DNA of 37,596 nt from an uncultured Paracoccaceae bacterium (GCA_913060475.1 CAJXSD010000021.1:1-37596); one strand, 5' to 3'; shown: positions 24,595-32,368, counted from the first letter of the stretch. Numbers and translations are program-made. The notes: generated by a model not told the origin, from the letters alone.

Positions 24595-25479
24595 TCAGGC
24601 CCGTGGCCCAGCGCCGTGCCGCTTTCCCCATGCTTTCAAATGACGCACCATGGCGTGCACCTTGGGTGTGCGGTGCAAATCGACATGTGTGACGCACCAA
24701 ATCGGTGATGTCCATTCGGTTGGATTTGTCATAACTGTCACAAACCCATCCTGTTTTGCCTGCTCTGACGGTAAAAATCCCAAACCTAACCCGGCCTTAA
24801 CCGCTTGACGCACGGATTGTGTATCTGCGCATTTCAATGCCAGCGTGATATCGGGGAATGTATCATACAGCCATTTATAATGTGGCGCCCGCGATTGGCT
24901 GTCGAACCCAATGATGCGATGATTGATCAAATCCGCCAATGTATTCGGTGTCCCGAATTGATCCAGATACCGCGGATGCCCGACCAATTCGAATTGAATA
25001 TCGAACAAACGTTGCACGATGTTATCTGGATCTTGATTTTCACGGCCCGCACGAATGGCAACATGGGCCTCGCCATAGGCCAAACGAAACACACGTTCAT
25101 CTGTCAGATAGGTCAAATTAATCAGTGGATATTTTTGCTGAAACGCGCCCAACACCGGCATCAAATCCGGTGTCAGATCCGCAAGCGAGGTTAAAACAAT
25201 ATCACCGCTGACCTGATCCCCCTGTCCGACCAATCGGCTGGTCAACTGCTGGAATTGATCTTCGGTGGCTTGGGCCACTTGCATGACATCCAAACCCGCA
25301 TCTGTGGGCGTGTACCCACGGGCATGCCGCTGAAACAGCTTGACCTTTAACCGCCGCTCCAGTGAATCGATGTGGCGGATCACAGTGGAATGATGCACGC
25401 CCAACACCTCGGCTGCGGCACTGACCGTTCCCAATCGCGCCACATGAAACGCGGTTTTGAATTCATCCCAATTCTGCAT
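24595..25479 (-). CDS. LysR-family transcriptional regulator
   Basis: The product is 294 residues. The N-terminal winged HTH (about 4-62) contains GTVSAAAEVLGVHHSTVIRH. The remainder is a LysR substrate-binding domain with DIVLTSLADLTPDLMPVLGA at its start. The target and inducer are unknown, and no divergent metabolic gene reveals its role. The neighbour on its upstream side is the structured RNA and ffh. Confidence 0.9.
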   Translation of the reverse strand: MQNWDEFKTAFHVARLGTVSAAAEVLGVHHSTVIRHIDSLERRLKVKLFQRHARGYTPTDAGLDVMQVAQATEDQFQQLTSRLVGQGDQVSGDIVLTSLADLTPDLMPVLGAFQQKYPLINLTYLTDERVFRLAYGEAHVAIRAGRENQDPDNIVQRLFDIQFELVGHPRYLDQFGTPNTLADLINHRIIGFDSQSRAPHYKWLYDTFPDITLALKCADTQSVRQAVKAGLGLGFLPSEQAKQDGFVTVMTNPTEWTSPIWCVTHVDLHRTPKVHAMVRHLKAWGKRHGAGPRA

Positions 25480-25547
25480 TGAACCCTAATCTTGATCCCG
25501 ATAGGCCAGCCAGTCTGGCCGAATGACCCTGTTTTATCCCTGTCGCG

Positions 25548-25576
25548 TTGACTCTGCCAGAAAAAACCTGTAATTC
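25548..25576 (+). promoter_or_regulatory. Promoter of the pre-ffh RNA
   Basis: TTGACT (25548-25553) and TAATTC (25571-25576) are exactly 17 bases apart. Transcription would start near 25583, directly before the first of three hairpins. Confidence 0.6.
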
Positions 25577-25582
25577 CACCCC

Positions 25583-25675
25583 AAGTTTCCGGGAGTCGTC
25601 TAACTTCCGGTCCTTGTCCAATACAAGGATCGCCCCCTGTCAGCGAGGTTTCGCCCACAGGGGCCTTCGTTTTTT
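25583..25675 (+). ncRNA. Structured RNA or attenuator leader upstream of ffh
   Basis: Three consecutive stem-loops follow the promoter. First, CCGGGAGT/ACTTCCGG (25589-25610, loop CGTCTA). Second, TCCTTGT/ACAAGGA (25611-25629, loop CCAAT). Third, CCCCTGT/ACAGGGG (25634-25663) with an inner GCGA-GGTT-TCGC hairpin, then six T at 25670-25675. The last hairpin and T-tract form a plausible terminator 46 bases before the ffh ATG. The region could be a small RNA of about 93 bases or a terminating ffh leader. An alphaproteobacterial ffh RNA motif has, as I recall, been catalogued; I cannot verify a match. It lacks the SRP RNA domain IV signature. Confidence 0.65.
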
Positions 25676-25721
25676 GGGCGCTGTGATTATATGATGGCCG
25701 TAGTAACAAAGGAGCCGCGAC

Positions 25722-27233
25722 ATGTTTGAAAATCTGTCCGAACGCCTGTCTGGTGTCTTTGACCGGCTAACAAAACAGGGCGCCCTGTCCGAAGACGATG
25801 TTAAAACCGCCCTACGCGAAGTGCGCGTCGCCCTGCTTGAGGCAGACGTATCCCTGCCCGTGGCACGCGATTTCGTCAAAGCGGTGCAAGCCAAAGCAAC
25901 AGGCCAAGCTGTCACCAAATCCGTCACCCCCGGCCAACAGGTGGTCAAAATCGTCCACGACGAATTGATCCAAGTCCTATCCGGTGCCGAAGATCCCGGC
26001 AAATTGAAAATCGACAACGCACCTGCGCCGATTCTGATGGTGGGTTTGCAAGGCTCGGGTAAAACGACCACCACCGCGAAACTGGCCAAACGCCTTAAGG
26101 AACGGGATGGCAAACGCGTGCTCATGGCATCTTTGGACGTCAACCGCCCCGCCGCGATGGAACAGCTGCAAATCCTGGGCGCCCAAATCGGCGTCGATAC
26201 CCTGCCCATCGTCAAAGGCGAGGACCCCGTAGCCATCGCCAAACGCGCCAAAACGCAGGCCTCTTTGGGCGGCTATGATGTCTATATGTTGGACACCGCG
26301 GGCCGTTTGCACATCGATCAAGAATTGATCGCACAGGCCGCCGCCGTACGCGACGTCGTCACCCCACGGGAAACCCTGTTGGTGGTTGACGGCCTGACCG
26401 GTCAGGATGCGGTCAATGTGGCCACCGAATTTGACGATAAAATCGGCGTATCCGGCGTGGTCCTGACCCGTATGGACGGTGACGGTCGCGGTGGCGCGGC
26501 CTTGTCAATGCGGGCTGTCACCGGCAAACCCATCCGCTTCGTCGGCCTTGGCGAAAAAATGGATGCGCTGGAAACCTTTGAACCGGACCGTATCGCGGGC
26601 CGCATCCTTGGTATGGGCGACATCGTGGCCCTCGTCGAAAAGGCACAGGAAACGATCGAGGCCGAACAGGCCGAACGCATGATGAAACGGTTCCAAAAGG
26701 GCCAATTCAACATGAACGACCTGCGCATGCAATTGGAACAGATGATGAAAATGGGCGGCATGGAATCAATCATGTCCATGATGCCCGGCATGGGCAAAAT
26801 GGCCAAACAGGCGGCTGAATCCGGCATGGATGACACCATCTTCAAACGTCAAATCGCGCTGATCAATTCCATGACCAAACGCGAACGCGCCAATCCCCAA
26901 ATCCTGCAGGCCAGCCGCAAGAAACGCATCGCAGCCGGCGCAGGGCTTGAGGTCAGCGAATTAAACAAATTACTTAAAATGCACCGCCAAATGGCGGACA
27001 TGATGAAAAAAATGGGCAAAATGGGCAAAGGCGGTATGCTAAAACAAGCCATGCGCGGCATGTTCGGCAAAGGCGGCATGCCCAAAATGCCGGCGGGCAT
27101 GGACCCATCCCAAATGGACCCCGCCGCAATGGAAGCAGCCGCCAAACAACTGGGCATGGGCGGCAAATTGCCTGGACTTGGCGGCGGAATGGGTCTGCCT
27201 TCAGGCCTCAGCGGGTTCGGGAAAAAGAAATAA
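25722..27233 (+). CDS. ffh: Signal recognition particle protein Ffh
   Basis: The product is 503 residues. The N domain (1-95) is followed by the GTPase G domain with P-loop GLQGSGKT (108-115), DTAGR (191-195) and TRMDGDGRGGAA. A Met-rich M domain (about 325-440) binds 4.5S RNA and signal sequences. The C-terminal tail after 440 is a Gly/Met/Pro/Lys-rich extension (such as GKGGMPKMPAGMDPSQMDP) longer than in E. coli Ffh. AAAGGAG precedes the ATG. The three-hairpin RNA lies just upstream. Confidence 0.97.
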   Translation: MFENLSERLSGVFDRLTKQGALSEDDVKTALREVRVALLEADVSLPVARDFVKAVQAKATGQAVTKSVTPGQQVVKIVHDELIQVLSGAEDPGKLKIDNAPAPILMVGLQGSGKTTTTAKLAKRLKERDGKRVLMASLDVNRPAAMEQLQILGAQIGVDTLPIVKGEDPVAIAKRAKTQASLGGYDVYMLDTAGRLHIDQELIAQAAAVRDVVTPRETLLVVDGLTGQDAVNVATEFDDKIGVSGVVLTRMDGDGRGGAALSMRAVTGKPIRFVGLGEKMDALETFEPDRIAGRILGMGDIVALVEKAQETIEAEQAERMMKRFQKGQFNMNDLRMQLEQMMKMGGMESIMSMMPGMGKMAKQAAESGMDDTIFKRQIALINSMTKRERANPQILQASRKKRIAAGAGLEVSELNKLLKMHRQMADMMKKMGKMGKGGMLKQAMRGMFGKGGMPKMPAGMDPSQMDPAAMEAAAKQLGMGGKLPGLGGGMGLPSGLSGFGKKK

Positions 27234-27234
27234 T

Positions 27235-27275
27235 GCTTTCATTTTTGCCACAAATACTCCAGCCGGAGGCTCCGA
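27235..27275 (+). repeat. Intergenic repeat copy B
   Basis: It starts with the same 13 bases as copy A after pta (GCTTTCATTTTTG), then AAATACTCC and a short CCGGAGGCTCCG palindrome. It directly follows the ffh stop codon. Confidence 0.45.
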
Positions 27276-27308
27276 CAGTGCAACCCTCACAGGGGGGCAT
27301 TACCTAAC

Positions 27309-27836
27309 ATGCCCCTCACCAACGCCCCTGTTTTGCACTCCGAAAACTTGATCCTGCGCGGCCCTGAAAAACGCGACGCAGAACCCGTGATTGCATTTTT
27401 ACTCGATCAAGAACGCTCCAACGGTTTCGGCTCCTCTCCGAACCGCGGCGATGCATGGCGTTGGTTCACTCTGAACGTTGGCCATTGGCATTGGCATGGC
27501 TACGGGTATTTCACCATCGAAACGAAACAGGGCGATATCGCGGGCATCAGCGGCATCTGGAATCCCGAAGGCTGGCCAGAACCCGAGGTCGGTTGGGTCG
27601 TCTTTGACGGGTTCGAAGGCCGCTCCATCGCCTATGAGGCTGCGACGCGGGCACGCCGCTGGGCGTATGAGGCCTTAGGCTTTACAACCCTGACATCGAA
27701 CATTGTCCCTGGAAACACACGCTCGATCAAATTGGCCGAACGCATGGGCGCCACATTTGAACGCAGCTACACGAACGTCCACATGGGCGAAGATCATCTT
27801 TACCGCCACCCCCCCGCATCCGAGGTGTTGGCATGA
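27309..27836 (+). CDS. GNAT-family N-acetyltransferase (RimJ/RimL-like)
   Basis: The product is 175 residues. It opens with LHSENLILRGPEKRDAEPVI, the usual beginning of RimJ/RimL-type GNATs. It contains EVGWVVFDGFEGRSIAYEA for the central strand and acetyl-CoA pyrophosphate loop, and GNTRSIKLAERMGA near the C-terminus. The substrate is not predictable. Its TGA overlaps the ATG of a 23-codon frame that in turn overlaps the chorismate mutase start. Confidence 0.88.
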   Translation: MPLTNAPVLHSENLILRGPEKRDAEPVIAFLLDQERSNGFGSSPNRGDAWRWFTLNVGHWHWHGYGYFTIETKQGDIAGISGIWNPEGWPEPEVGWVVFDGFEGRSIAYEAATRARRWAYEALGFTTLTSNIVPGNTRSIKLAERMGATFERSYTNVHMGEDHLYRHPPASEVLA

Positions 27837-27904
27837 TCAGACAATACACCGATATAGTACCCACGCAATATCGTCGTCGATTTTTGGGGAGTTTTGACAC
27901 ATGA
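27833..27904 (+). CDS. 23-codon overlapping reading frame (doubtful gene)
   Basis: The frame starts with an ATG overlapping the GNAT stop (ATGA) and ends with a TGA overlapping the chorismate mutase ATG (also ATGA). It encodes MIRQYTDIVPTQYRRRFLGS plus three residues. GAGGTG lies about eight bases before the ATG. It could couple translation of the two flanking genes, or be a chance frame. It has no recognisable similarity. Confidence 0.25.
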   Translation: MIRQYTDIVPTQYRRRFLGSFDT

Positions 27905-28197
27905 CCGACGTAGTAACCCGCGCCGCAGAAGTCCTGAAAACACACCGTCAAAGCATCGACCGCCTTGATGCAATCCTCGTCTATACTTTGGGTGAGCGTT
28001 TTAAACATACTCAGGCCGTTGGGAAACTAAAGGCCGAACACGAACTTCCCCCGTCTGATCCTGCGCGTGAAGAACGCCAGATCGCACGGCTAGAAGCCCT
28101 TGCAGCCGAGGCCGATCTCGACCCCGAGTTTGCTAAGAAATTTCTGAATTTCATCATTCAGGAAGTCATCCAACACCATAAACAACACCAATCTTAG
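27901..28197 (+). CDS. Chorismate mutase, AroQ type
   Basis: The product is 98 residues, the all-helical AroQ fold. It converts chorismate to prephenate for Phe/Tyr synthesis. Visible features are RQSIDRLDAILVYTLGERF with the N-terminal catalytic Arg and Asp, and VGKLKAEHELPPSDPAREERQ (broken into catalytic Lys, Asp and Arg positions). FLNFIIQEVIQHHKQ closes the third helix. It is a stand-alone monofunctional domain, between the GNAT gene and rpsP. GGGGAG precedes the ATG at ten bases. Confidence 0.9.
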   Translation: MTDVVTRAAEVLKTHRQSIDRLDAILVYTLGERFKHTQAVGKLKAEHELPPSDPAREERQIARLEALAAEADLDPEFAKKFLNFIIQEVIQHHKQHQS

Positions 28198-28236
28198 GGG
28201 TCCGCCCCTATCCGCCATTCATAAGGAGAACAAACA

Positions 28237-28602
28237 ATGGCTATGAAAATCCGCTTGGCCCGTGGTGGCTCAAAAAAACGCCCATTCTACCGTATTGTAG
28301 CAGCTGACAGCCGCATGCCACGCGATGGCCGTTACGTCGAAAAACTGGGCACATATAACCCATTGCTGGCCAAAGACGACGAAAATCGCGTTGTCATGAA
28401 CGTAGAGCGCATCCAATACTGGATGGGCCAAGGCGCACAGCTAACAGACCGCGTTTCTCGCTTCCTTGAGGCCGCAGGCGTGATCGAAAAGAAATCACGC
28501 AACAACCCCAAGAAAGCCGTACCAGGCAAGAAAATGCAAGACCGCGCAGAAGAGAAAGCCGCCAAAGCCGCAGAAGCAGCCGAATCAGCAGCAGAAGAAT
28601 AA
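28237..28602 (+). CDS. rpsP: 30S ribosomal protein S16
   Basis: The product is 121 residues with the S16 core [19 protein letters not shown] and [10 protein letters not shown]. The C-terminus is extended by an Ala/Glu/Lys-rich tail (about 85-121), as in other alphaproteobacterial S16. ATAAGGAGAA precedes the ATG. It starts the conserved order rpsP - rimM - trmD - rplS. Confidence 0.97.
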   Translation: MAMKIRLARGGSKKRPFYRIVAADSRMPRDGRYVEKLGTYNPLLAKDDENRVVMNVERIQYWMGQGAQLTDRVSRFLEAAGVIEKKSRNNPKKAVPGKKMQDRAEEKAAKAAEAAESAAEE

Positions 28603-28609
28603 GCACAGC

Positions 28610-28636
28610 TGTCCCGCGGGCCCTCTCCGCGGGACA
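28610..28636 (+). promoter_or_regulatory. Ten-base-pair hairpin after rpsP
   Basis: TGTCCCGCGG and CCGCGGGACA form a perfect stem with a seven-base loop, eight bases after the rpsP stop. No T-tract follows, so it could protect the upstream rpsP message or slow RNA polymerase without ending transcription. Confidence 0.6.
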
Positions 28637-28656
28637 TACCTCCACAGGGAATTTGC

Positions 28657-28827
28657 ATGTTCGGTCCCATTCGCCTCTTCTTCGTGATCTGCTTTGTCGG
28701 ATTTGGACTGTACCTGGGCATAAAAGTAGAACACGCACGCCTGTCCCCAGGTATTGACACAATTTGCAAGTCCCCCAATCTTAGGTCTGAACTCTCTCAG
28801 CAAGAGCAGCAGATTTTATGTAAATAG
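28657..28827 (+). CDS. Small membrane protein between rpsP and rimM
   Basis: The frame encodes 56 residues, starting MFGPIRLFFVICFVGFGLYL. One hydrophobic segment (about 6-22) is followed by a hydrophilic tail ending with the Gln-rich LSQQEQQILCK. The tail has two cysteines (Cys37 and Cys55). ACAGGGA precedes the ATG. It stands alone between rpsP and rimM, with rimM nine bases downstream. I recognise no family. Codon use and tight spacing suggest a real gene of the operon. Confidence 0.65.
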   Translation: MFGPIRLFFVICFVGFGLYLGIKVEHARLSPGIDTICKSPNLRSELSQQEQQILCK

Positions 28828-28836
28828 GTTCCAGCC

Positions 28837-29343
28837 ATGTCCCAAGAACTCATCTGTGTCGGCGCAATCGCGGGTGCCTTTGGCGTAAAAGGCGAAGTCC
28901 GCCTCAAAAGCTACACGACCAATCCAACCGATATCGAAAACTATGCCCCCTTTCAAACCCAGGACGGCACAATGGAATTCGACATCGTTTTGACAGGCCA
29001 GATCAAAAAGGCCCTGACAGCCCGAATGACAGGCATCATCACCAAAGAGGACGCAGACGCCCTAAAGGGAACCGAACTTTATGTCCCGAAATCACGCCTG
29101 CCCCAATTGCCCGACGACGAATATTACTATTCCGATCTGGTGGGCATAACTGTTCAGGATACCGGCGGCACCGTCTTGGGCAGCGTACGCAGCGTTCAAA
29201 ACCACGGCGCTACCGACTTGTTGGAAATTTCCGTTCCCAATGCAACGGCAACCGTGTTACTGCCCTTTACCAAACAATGCGTGCCGACCGTTGACATGGC
29301 CCAACGCATCATCGTCGCTGACCCACCCGAGGGGTTGTTCTAA
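28837..29343 (+). CDS. rimM: Ribosome maturation factor RimM
   Basis: The product is 168 residues. The N-terminal RimM domain starts ICVGAIAGAFGVKGEVRLKS. The PRC-barrel-like C-terminal half contains the linker motif YYYSDLVGITVQDTGG. RimM binds the 30S head near S19 and helps 16S processing. It is in the expected place before trmD. Confidence 0.95.
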   Translation: MSQELICVGAIAGAFGVKGEVRLKSYTTNPTDIENYAPFQTQDGTMEFDIVLTGQIKKALTARMTGIITKEDADALKGTELYVPKSRLPQLPDDEYYYSDLVGITVQDTGGTVLGSVRSVQNHGATDLLEISVPNATATVLLPFTKQCVPTVDMAQRIIVADPPEGLF

Positions 29344-29411
29344 CCCGGAGGGCTTCTAGCCCTGGCAGGTCAAATCGGGCCACTAATTTACGCCCAACAG
29401 GGACATTGACA

Positions 29412-30200
29412 ATGACAAATACGCCGAAATCTTATGGTCGCAAATCCATTTCTGCAACACTTCAGCCGCGTGACCTGATGACCCCGACCCCGCGCTTGGC
29501 TGGCGTCTGGACGGCACAAATCATAACACTCTTTCCCGGCGCATTTCCGGGCGTCCTTGGCACCAGCCTAACGGGCCGCGCGCTGGACCAGGGTAAATGG
29601 CAACTCGAAACAATCGACCTGCGTGATTTTGGCCTCACCAAACATAAAAATGTCGATGATACCCCCGCCGGCGGTGGTGCAGGCATGGTTTTGCGCGCCG
29701 ACGTAGTGGGTCCTGCCATCGAACAGGCCATCGCAAAATCGCCCCCCAACACGCCGTTGCTATACCTATCCCCCCGCGGCACGCCCTTTACCCAGGAAAC
29801 CGCGCGACGCTGGTCTCAGGGTCCCGGGGTCATCCTCTTGTGCGGCCGTTTCGAAGGTGTCGACCAACGCGTCCTGGACCATTACAACATACAAGAGGTC
29901 TCGCTCGGGGATTTCGTCCTGACAGGCGGCGAAATCGCGGCCCAAGCCATGATAGACGCTACAATCCGCCTACGACCCGGCGTACTCGGAAATGCCGCCT
30001 CCACCCTCGAAGAAAGCCATTCAAACGGGCTCCTCGAACATCCTCAATATACCCGCCCTCCGATCTGGCAGGGTCGCCACATTCCCGATGTCATCATGTC
30101 TGGCCACCATGAAAACATCGAAAAATGGCGCACAGAACAATCCAAATCACTTACGCAGCAACGCCGCCCGGATCTGTGGGAAAAATACACAAAAAGATAA
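29412..30200 (+). CDS. trmD: tRNA (guanine-N1)-methyltransferase
   Basis: The product is 262 residues from the ATG at 29412; an in-frame TTG at 29406 and a later ATG at 29478 are alternatives. It methylates G37 of tRNAs with SAM. The core begins TAQIITLFPGAFPGVLGTSL, with the trefoil-knot SAM site LLCGRFEGVDQRVLDHY and EVSLGDFVLTGGEIAAQ. About 20 N-terminal residues precede the usual start of the family and may be an extension or a mis-chosen start. Confidence 0.94.
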   Translation: MTNTPKSYGRKSISATLQPRDLMTPTPRLAGVWTAQIITLFPGAFPGVLGTSLTGRALDQGKWQLETIDLRDFGLTKHKNVDDTPAGGGAGMVLRADVVGPAIEQAIAKSPPNTPLLYLSPRGTPFTQETARRWSQGPGVILLCGRFEGVDQRVLDHYNIQEVSLGDFVLTGGEIAAQAMIDATIRLRPGVLGNAASTLEESHSNGLLEHPQYTRPPIWQGRHIPDVIMSGHHENIEKWRTEQSKSLTQQRRPDLWEKYTKR

Positions 30201-30262
30201 CATTTTTTGTCGCGAAATATCCTGGGGTGAATGCGCCCCGCGCAGAGGGGCAAAGCCCCTTG
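30201..30262 (+). repeat. Intergenic repeat-like stretch after trmD
   Basis: The block contains CATTTTTTGTCGCGAAATAT, TCCTGGGGTGAATGCGCCCC and a GGGGCAAAGCCCC hairpin. This layout resembles short intergenic repeats I recall from other Rhodobacterales, and its first part resembles copies A and B after pta and ffh. The hairpin could also help end transcription. Confidence 0.4.
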
Positions 30263-30288
30263 CTTTTCCTACAACGACTCACTATACA
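30260..30288 (+). promoter_or_regulatory. Predicted rplS-rpmE promoter with long leader
   Basis: TTGCTT (30260-30265) and TATACA (30283-30288) are exactly 17 bases apart. The start near 30295 leaves a leader of about 190 bases before rplS. Near its end TTGTGG and CCACAA (about 30452-30470) could form a small hairpin next to the ribosome binding site. This would suit L19 autoregulation, which is not shown by the sequence alone. Confidence 0.5.
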
Positions 30289-30486
30289 CCGCCCATGGTT
30301 TTAGACGGTGATCCGTCTCTTTTTTATGGTCTGTGACTTCGGCAGGCTTTTGATAAAACTGACCACAGCAATGACGACCTGATCCTCTGGCGGGCTTATT
30401 TTTATAGGGACCCGATCGAAGACCAAGAGTTCTGAGGCCGCGCAACAACTTTGTGGACAAAACCACAAGCAATAAGGAGACTTGCG

Positions 30487-30864
30487 ATGGACTTGATCGC
30501 ACAGCTAGAGGCGGAACAAATCGCCGCATTGGGAAAAGAAATCCCAGATTTCAAAGCGGGTGACACCATCCGCGTCGGATACAAAGTAACCGAAGGGACA
30601 CGCACACGTGTTCAGAACTACGAAGGCGTCTGCATCAGCCGTAAAAACGGCGCGGGCATCGCGGGTTCATTCACTGTTCGCAAAATTTCATTCGGCGAAG
30701 GCGTGGAACGTGTGTTCCCCTTGTATTCTACAAACATCGACAGCATCACTGTTGTTCGTCGTGGCCGTGTACGTCGTGCGAAACTGTACTACCTACGTTC
30801 GCGCCGCGGTAAATCTGCACGTATTGCAGAGATGAACAACTACAAACCCAAAAACGACGCATAA
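30487..30864 (+). CDS. rplS: 50S ribosomal protein L19
   Basis: The product is 125 residues, starting [20 protein letters not shown]. It has the L19 blocks [20 protein letters not shown] and [30 protein letters not shown] precedes the ATG at 30487; the open frame to 30451 is not used. It follows trmD after a leader with its own promoter. Confidence 0.97.
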   Translation: MDLIAQLEAEQIAALGKEIPDFKAGDTIRVGYKVTEGTRTRVQNYEGVCISRKNGAGIAGSFTVRKISFGEGVERVFPLYSTNIDSITVVRRGRVRRAKLYYLRSRRGKSARIAEMNNYKPKNDA

Positions 30865-30875
30865 GGACCGGACCG

Positions 30876-31097
30876 ATGAAAGCAGACATCCATCCCGATT
30901 ATCATTTTATCGACGTCAAATTGACAGACGGTACCATCATCAAAATGCGGTCCACTTGGGGCAAAGAAGGCGACACAATGGCGTTGGATATCGACCCATC
31001 TGCGCACCCTGCGTGGACCGGCGGTGGCACACGCCTGCTGGACCAAGGTGGCCGTGTTTCCAAATTCAAAAAGAAATACGAAGGCTTGGGATTCTAA
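30876..31097 (+). CDS. rpmE: 50S ribosomal protein L31
   Basis: The product is 73 residues, starting [20 protein letters not shown]. It lacks the four zinc-binding cysteines, so it is a cysteine-free L31. The C-terminal [18 protein letters not shown], then KKKYEGLGF, is typical for alphaproteobacteria. It follows rplS by 11 bases. Confidence 0.96.
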   Translation: MKADIHPDYHFIDVKLTDGTIIKMRSTWGKEGDTMALDIDPSAHPAWTGGGTRLLDQGGRVSKFKKKYEGLGF

Positions 31098-31122
31098 TCT
31101 CCGCACACCTGAATATTTGGTT

Positions 31123-31150
31123 AAGGGCTGTCTTTCTCGACGGCCCTTTT
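31123..31150 (+). terminator. Terminator after rpmE
   Basis: AAGGGCTGTC and GACGGCCCTT form a ten-base-pair stem (one wobble) with a six-base loop, overlapping a TTTTC tract. It lies 26 bases after rpmE. The same stem reads AAGGGC on the other strand with no T-tract. Confidence 0.65.
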
Positions 31151-31234
31151 CGTTTGTACTGCACAAATTTGGGCCAAATGCTTTACCTTGCACCTGTTCG
31201 TCCCTAAGGTTTTTTCAGTTAGGAAAGACTCATT

Positions 31235-32362
31235 ATGCACAACGCAGACCCCAAGCCATCGATTTGGGTACATGCTGCCGGATCCGATCACCATCGCGCG
31301 GCGCGGTATCTGTGTAACCGTATTTGGGGTACCACGGGCCATGTTTGCAGTTTATCGTCACACGACACCTGGCCTGAGGCTGTGGATCCCCCAAATTCCG
31401 CATGGGTGTTCCAAAACCACATCCACGATGCCCCCAGCCTCTGGCAAAACCTGCCCAACACGGCGAACCGGCTTAGCATCGTTTGGGTCGGCCCCCCAAA
31501 ATTCAATGGCCTTGCGCGTCTGTCGGACCGCGATGGGCTGCACGTAATTTTGGCAAATATATCCCTGTCTGATATCCCGCAAAAACGGTTTGGCCTGTTT
31601 GATCCCCACAGCCTGCGGGTCATCCGGGATGCCTCCTTGATTTGCGTGGACACCCCCCAAGCCGCCGACCGCATTGCCCGGGCGTCTGCACCAACGGACC
31701 GTATCAGGGTTACGGGTCCTTTGCAGCGGGCCGTCTCTGTCCCGACGATTTTGGGAGACCCAACCGAATTTGACATGATCAAACAACGCCCCCGTTGGGG
31801 TGCGTTGAACGTATCTGCAGCCGAACTGGGATCGATTTTGGCGGCCCATCGCATTGTGCTGCGGTCAAATCATCGCATGCTGTTAATCCTTGCCCCAGAC
31901 TCTGAGGCATTGGAACAAAGCTTTGCAGAACAAATAAAAGACATGGGTTTACGCGTCGCCCAGCGCAGCCTGGATCAATACCCCGATAATTCAACGGCCG
32001 TCTACCTGGCCGACGGCCCCGATGAATACGCCCGATGGATTGCATTATCGGGGGCGGTTTTTCTGGCAAATTCTCTGTCCCCCCAATGTCGCGGGATTGA
32101 TCCCTATCCAGTGGCCGCTATGGGGGCTGCAATCATCTATGGGCCCCATATTTCCGATTACTTGCAGGATTATGGCGAATTGACCCAGTCCGGTGCCGCG
32201 CGGATCATTGGCGACAGTGACAGTTTGGCAACGGCTGTGATACAAACATCTAATCCCGCCTTGGCCGCCCAGATGGGGGTCGCCGCATGGGAATATACAT
32301 CCGCAGGTGCCGAGGCAACGGACACCGTCATCGCAGCCATCATGGACCACCAAGAGGGATAA
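31235..32362 (+). CDS. WaaA/KdtA-like protein, probably catalytically divergent
   Basis: The product is 375 residues, shorter than WaaA (about 420-430) and without the usual N-terminal membrane anchor. The overall pattern resembles Kdo transferase. IWVHAAGSDHH matches the WaaA block WxHAVSVGE, but the position of the catalytic Glu carries His. The C-terminal block FLANSLSPQCRGIDPYPVAA replaces the usual SLxPxGGxNxLEPA, losing the acidic and Asn residues. It lies four codons before lpxK, matching the common waaA-lpxK order. It may be a regulator or a transferase with another substrate, or inactive. AGGAAAG precedes the ATG. Confidence 0.7.
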   Translation: MHNADPKPSIWVHAAGSDHHRAARYLCNRIWGTTGHVCSLSSHDTWPEAVDPPNSAWVFQNHIHDAPSLWQNLPNTANRLSIVWVGPPKFNGLARLSDRDGLHVILANISLSDIPQKRFGLFDPHSLRVIRDASLICVDTPQAADRIARASAPTDRIRVTGPLQRAVSVPTILGDPTEFDMIKQRPRWGALNVSAAELGSILAAHRIVLRSNHRMLLILAPDSEALEQSFAEQIKDMGLRVAQRSLDQYPDNSTAVYLADGPDEYARWIALSGAVFLANSLSPQCRGIDPYPVAAMGAAIIYGPHISDYLQDYGELTQSGAARIIGDSDSLATAVIQTSNPALAAQMGVAAWEYTSAGAEATDTVIAAIMDHQEG

Positions 32363-32368
32363 ACAACC

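Noticed and set aside
25583-25675. 4.5S SRP RNA gene next to ffh
   Set aside because: The expected domain IV signature (GGUCAGG and GGAAGCAGCC-like asymmetric loops) is absent and the fold is three separate hairpins rather than one long rod.
31121-31342. Minus-strand 73-codon frame between rpmE and the WaaA-like gene
   Set aside because: It crosses the rpmE terminator and the start of the next gene and lacks a ribosome binding site or recognisable domain.
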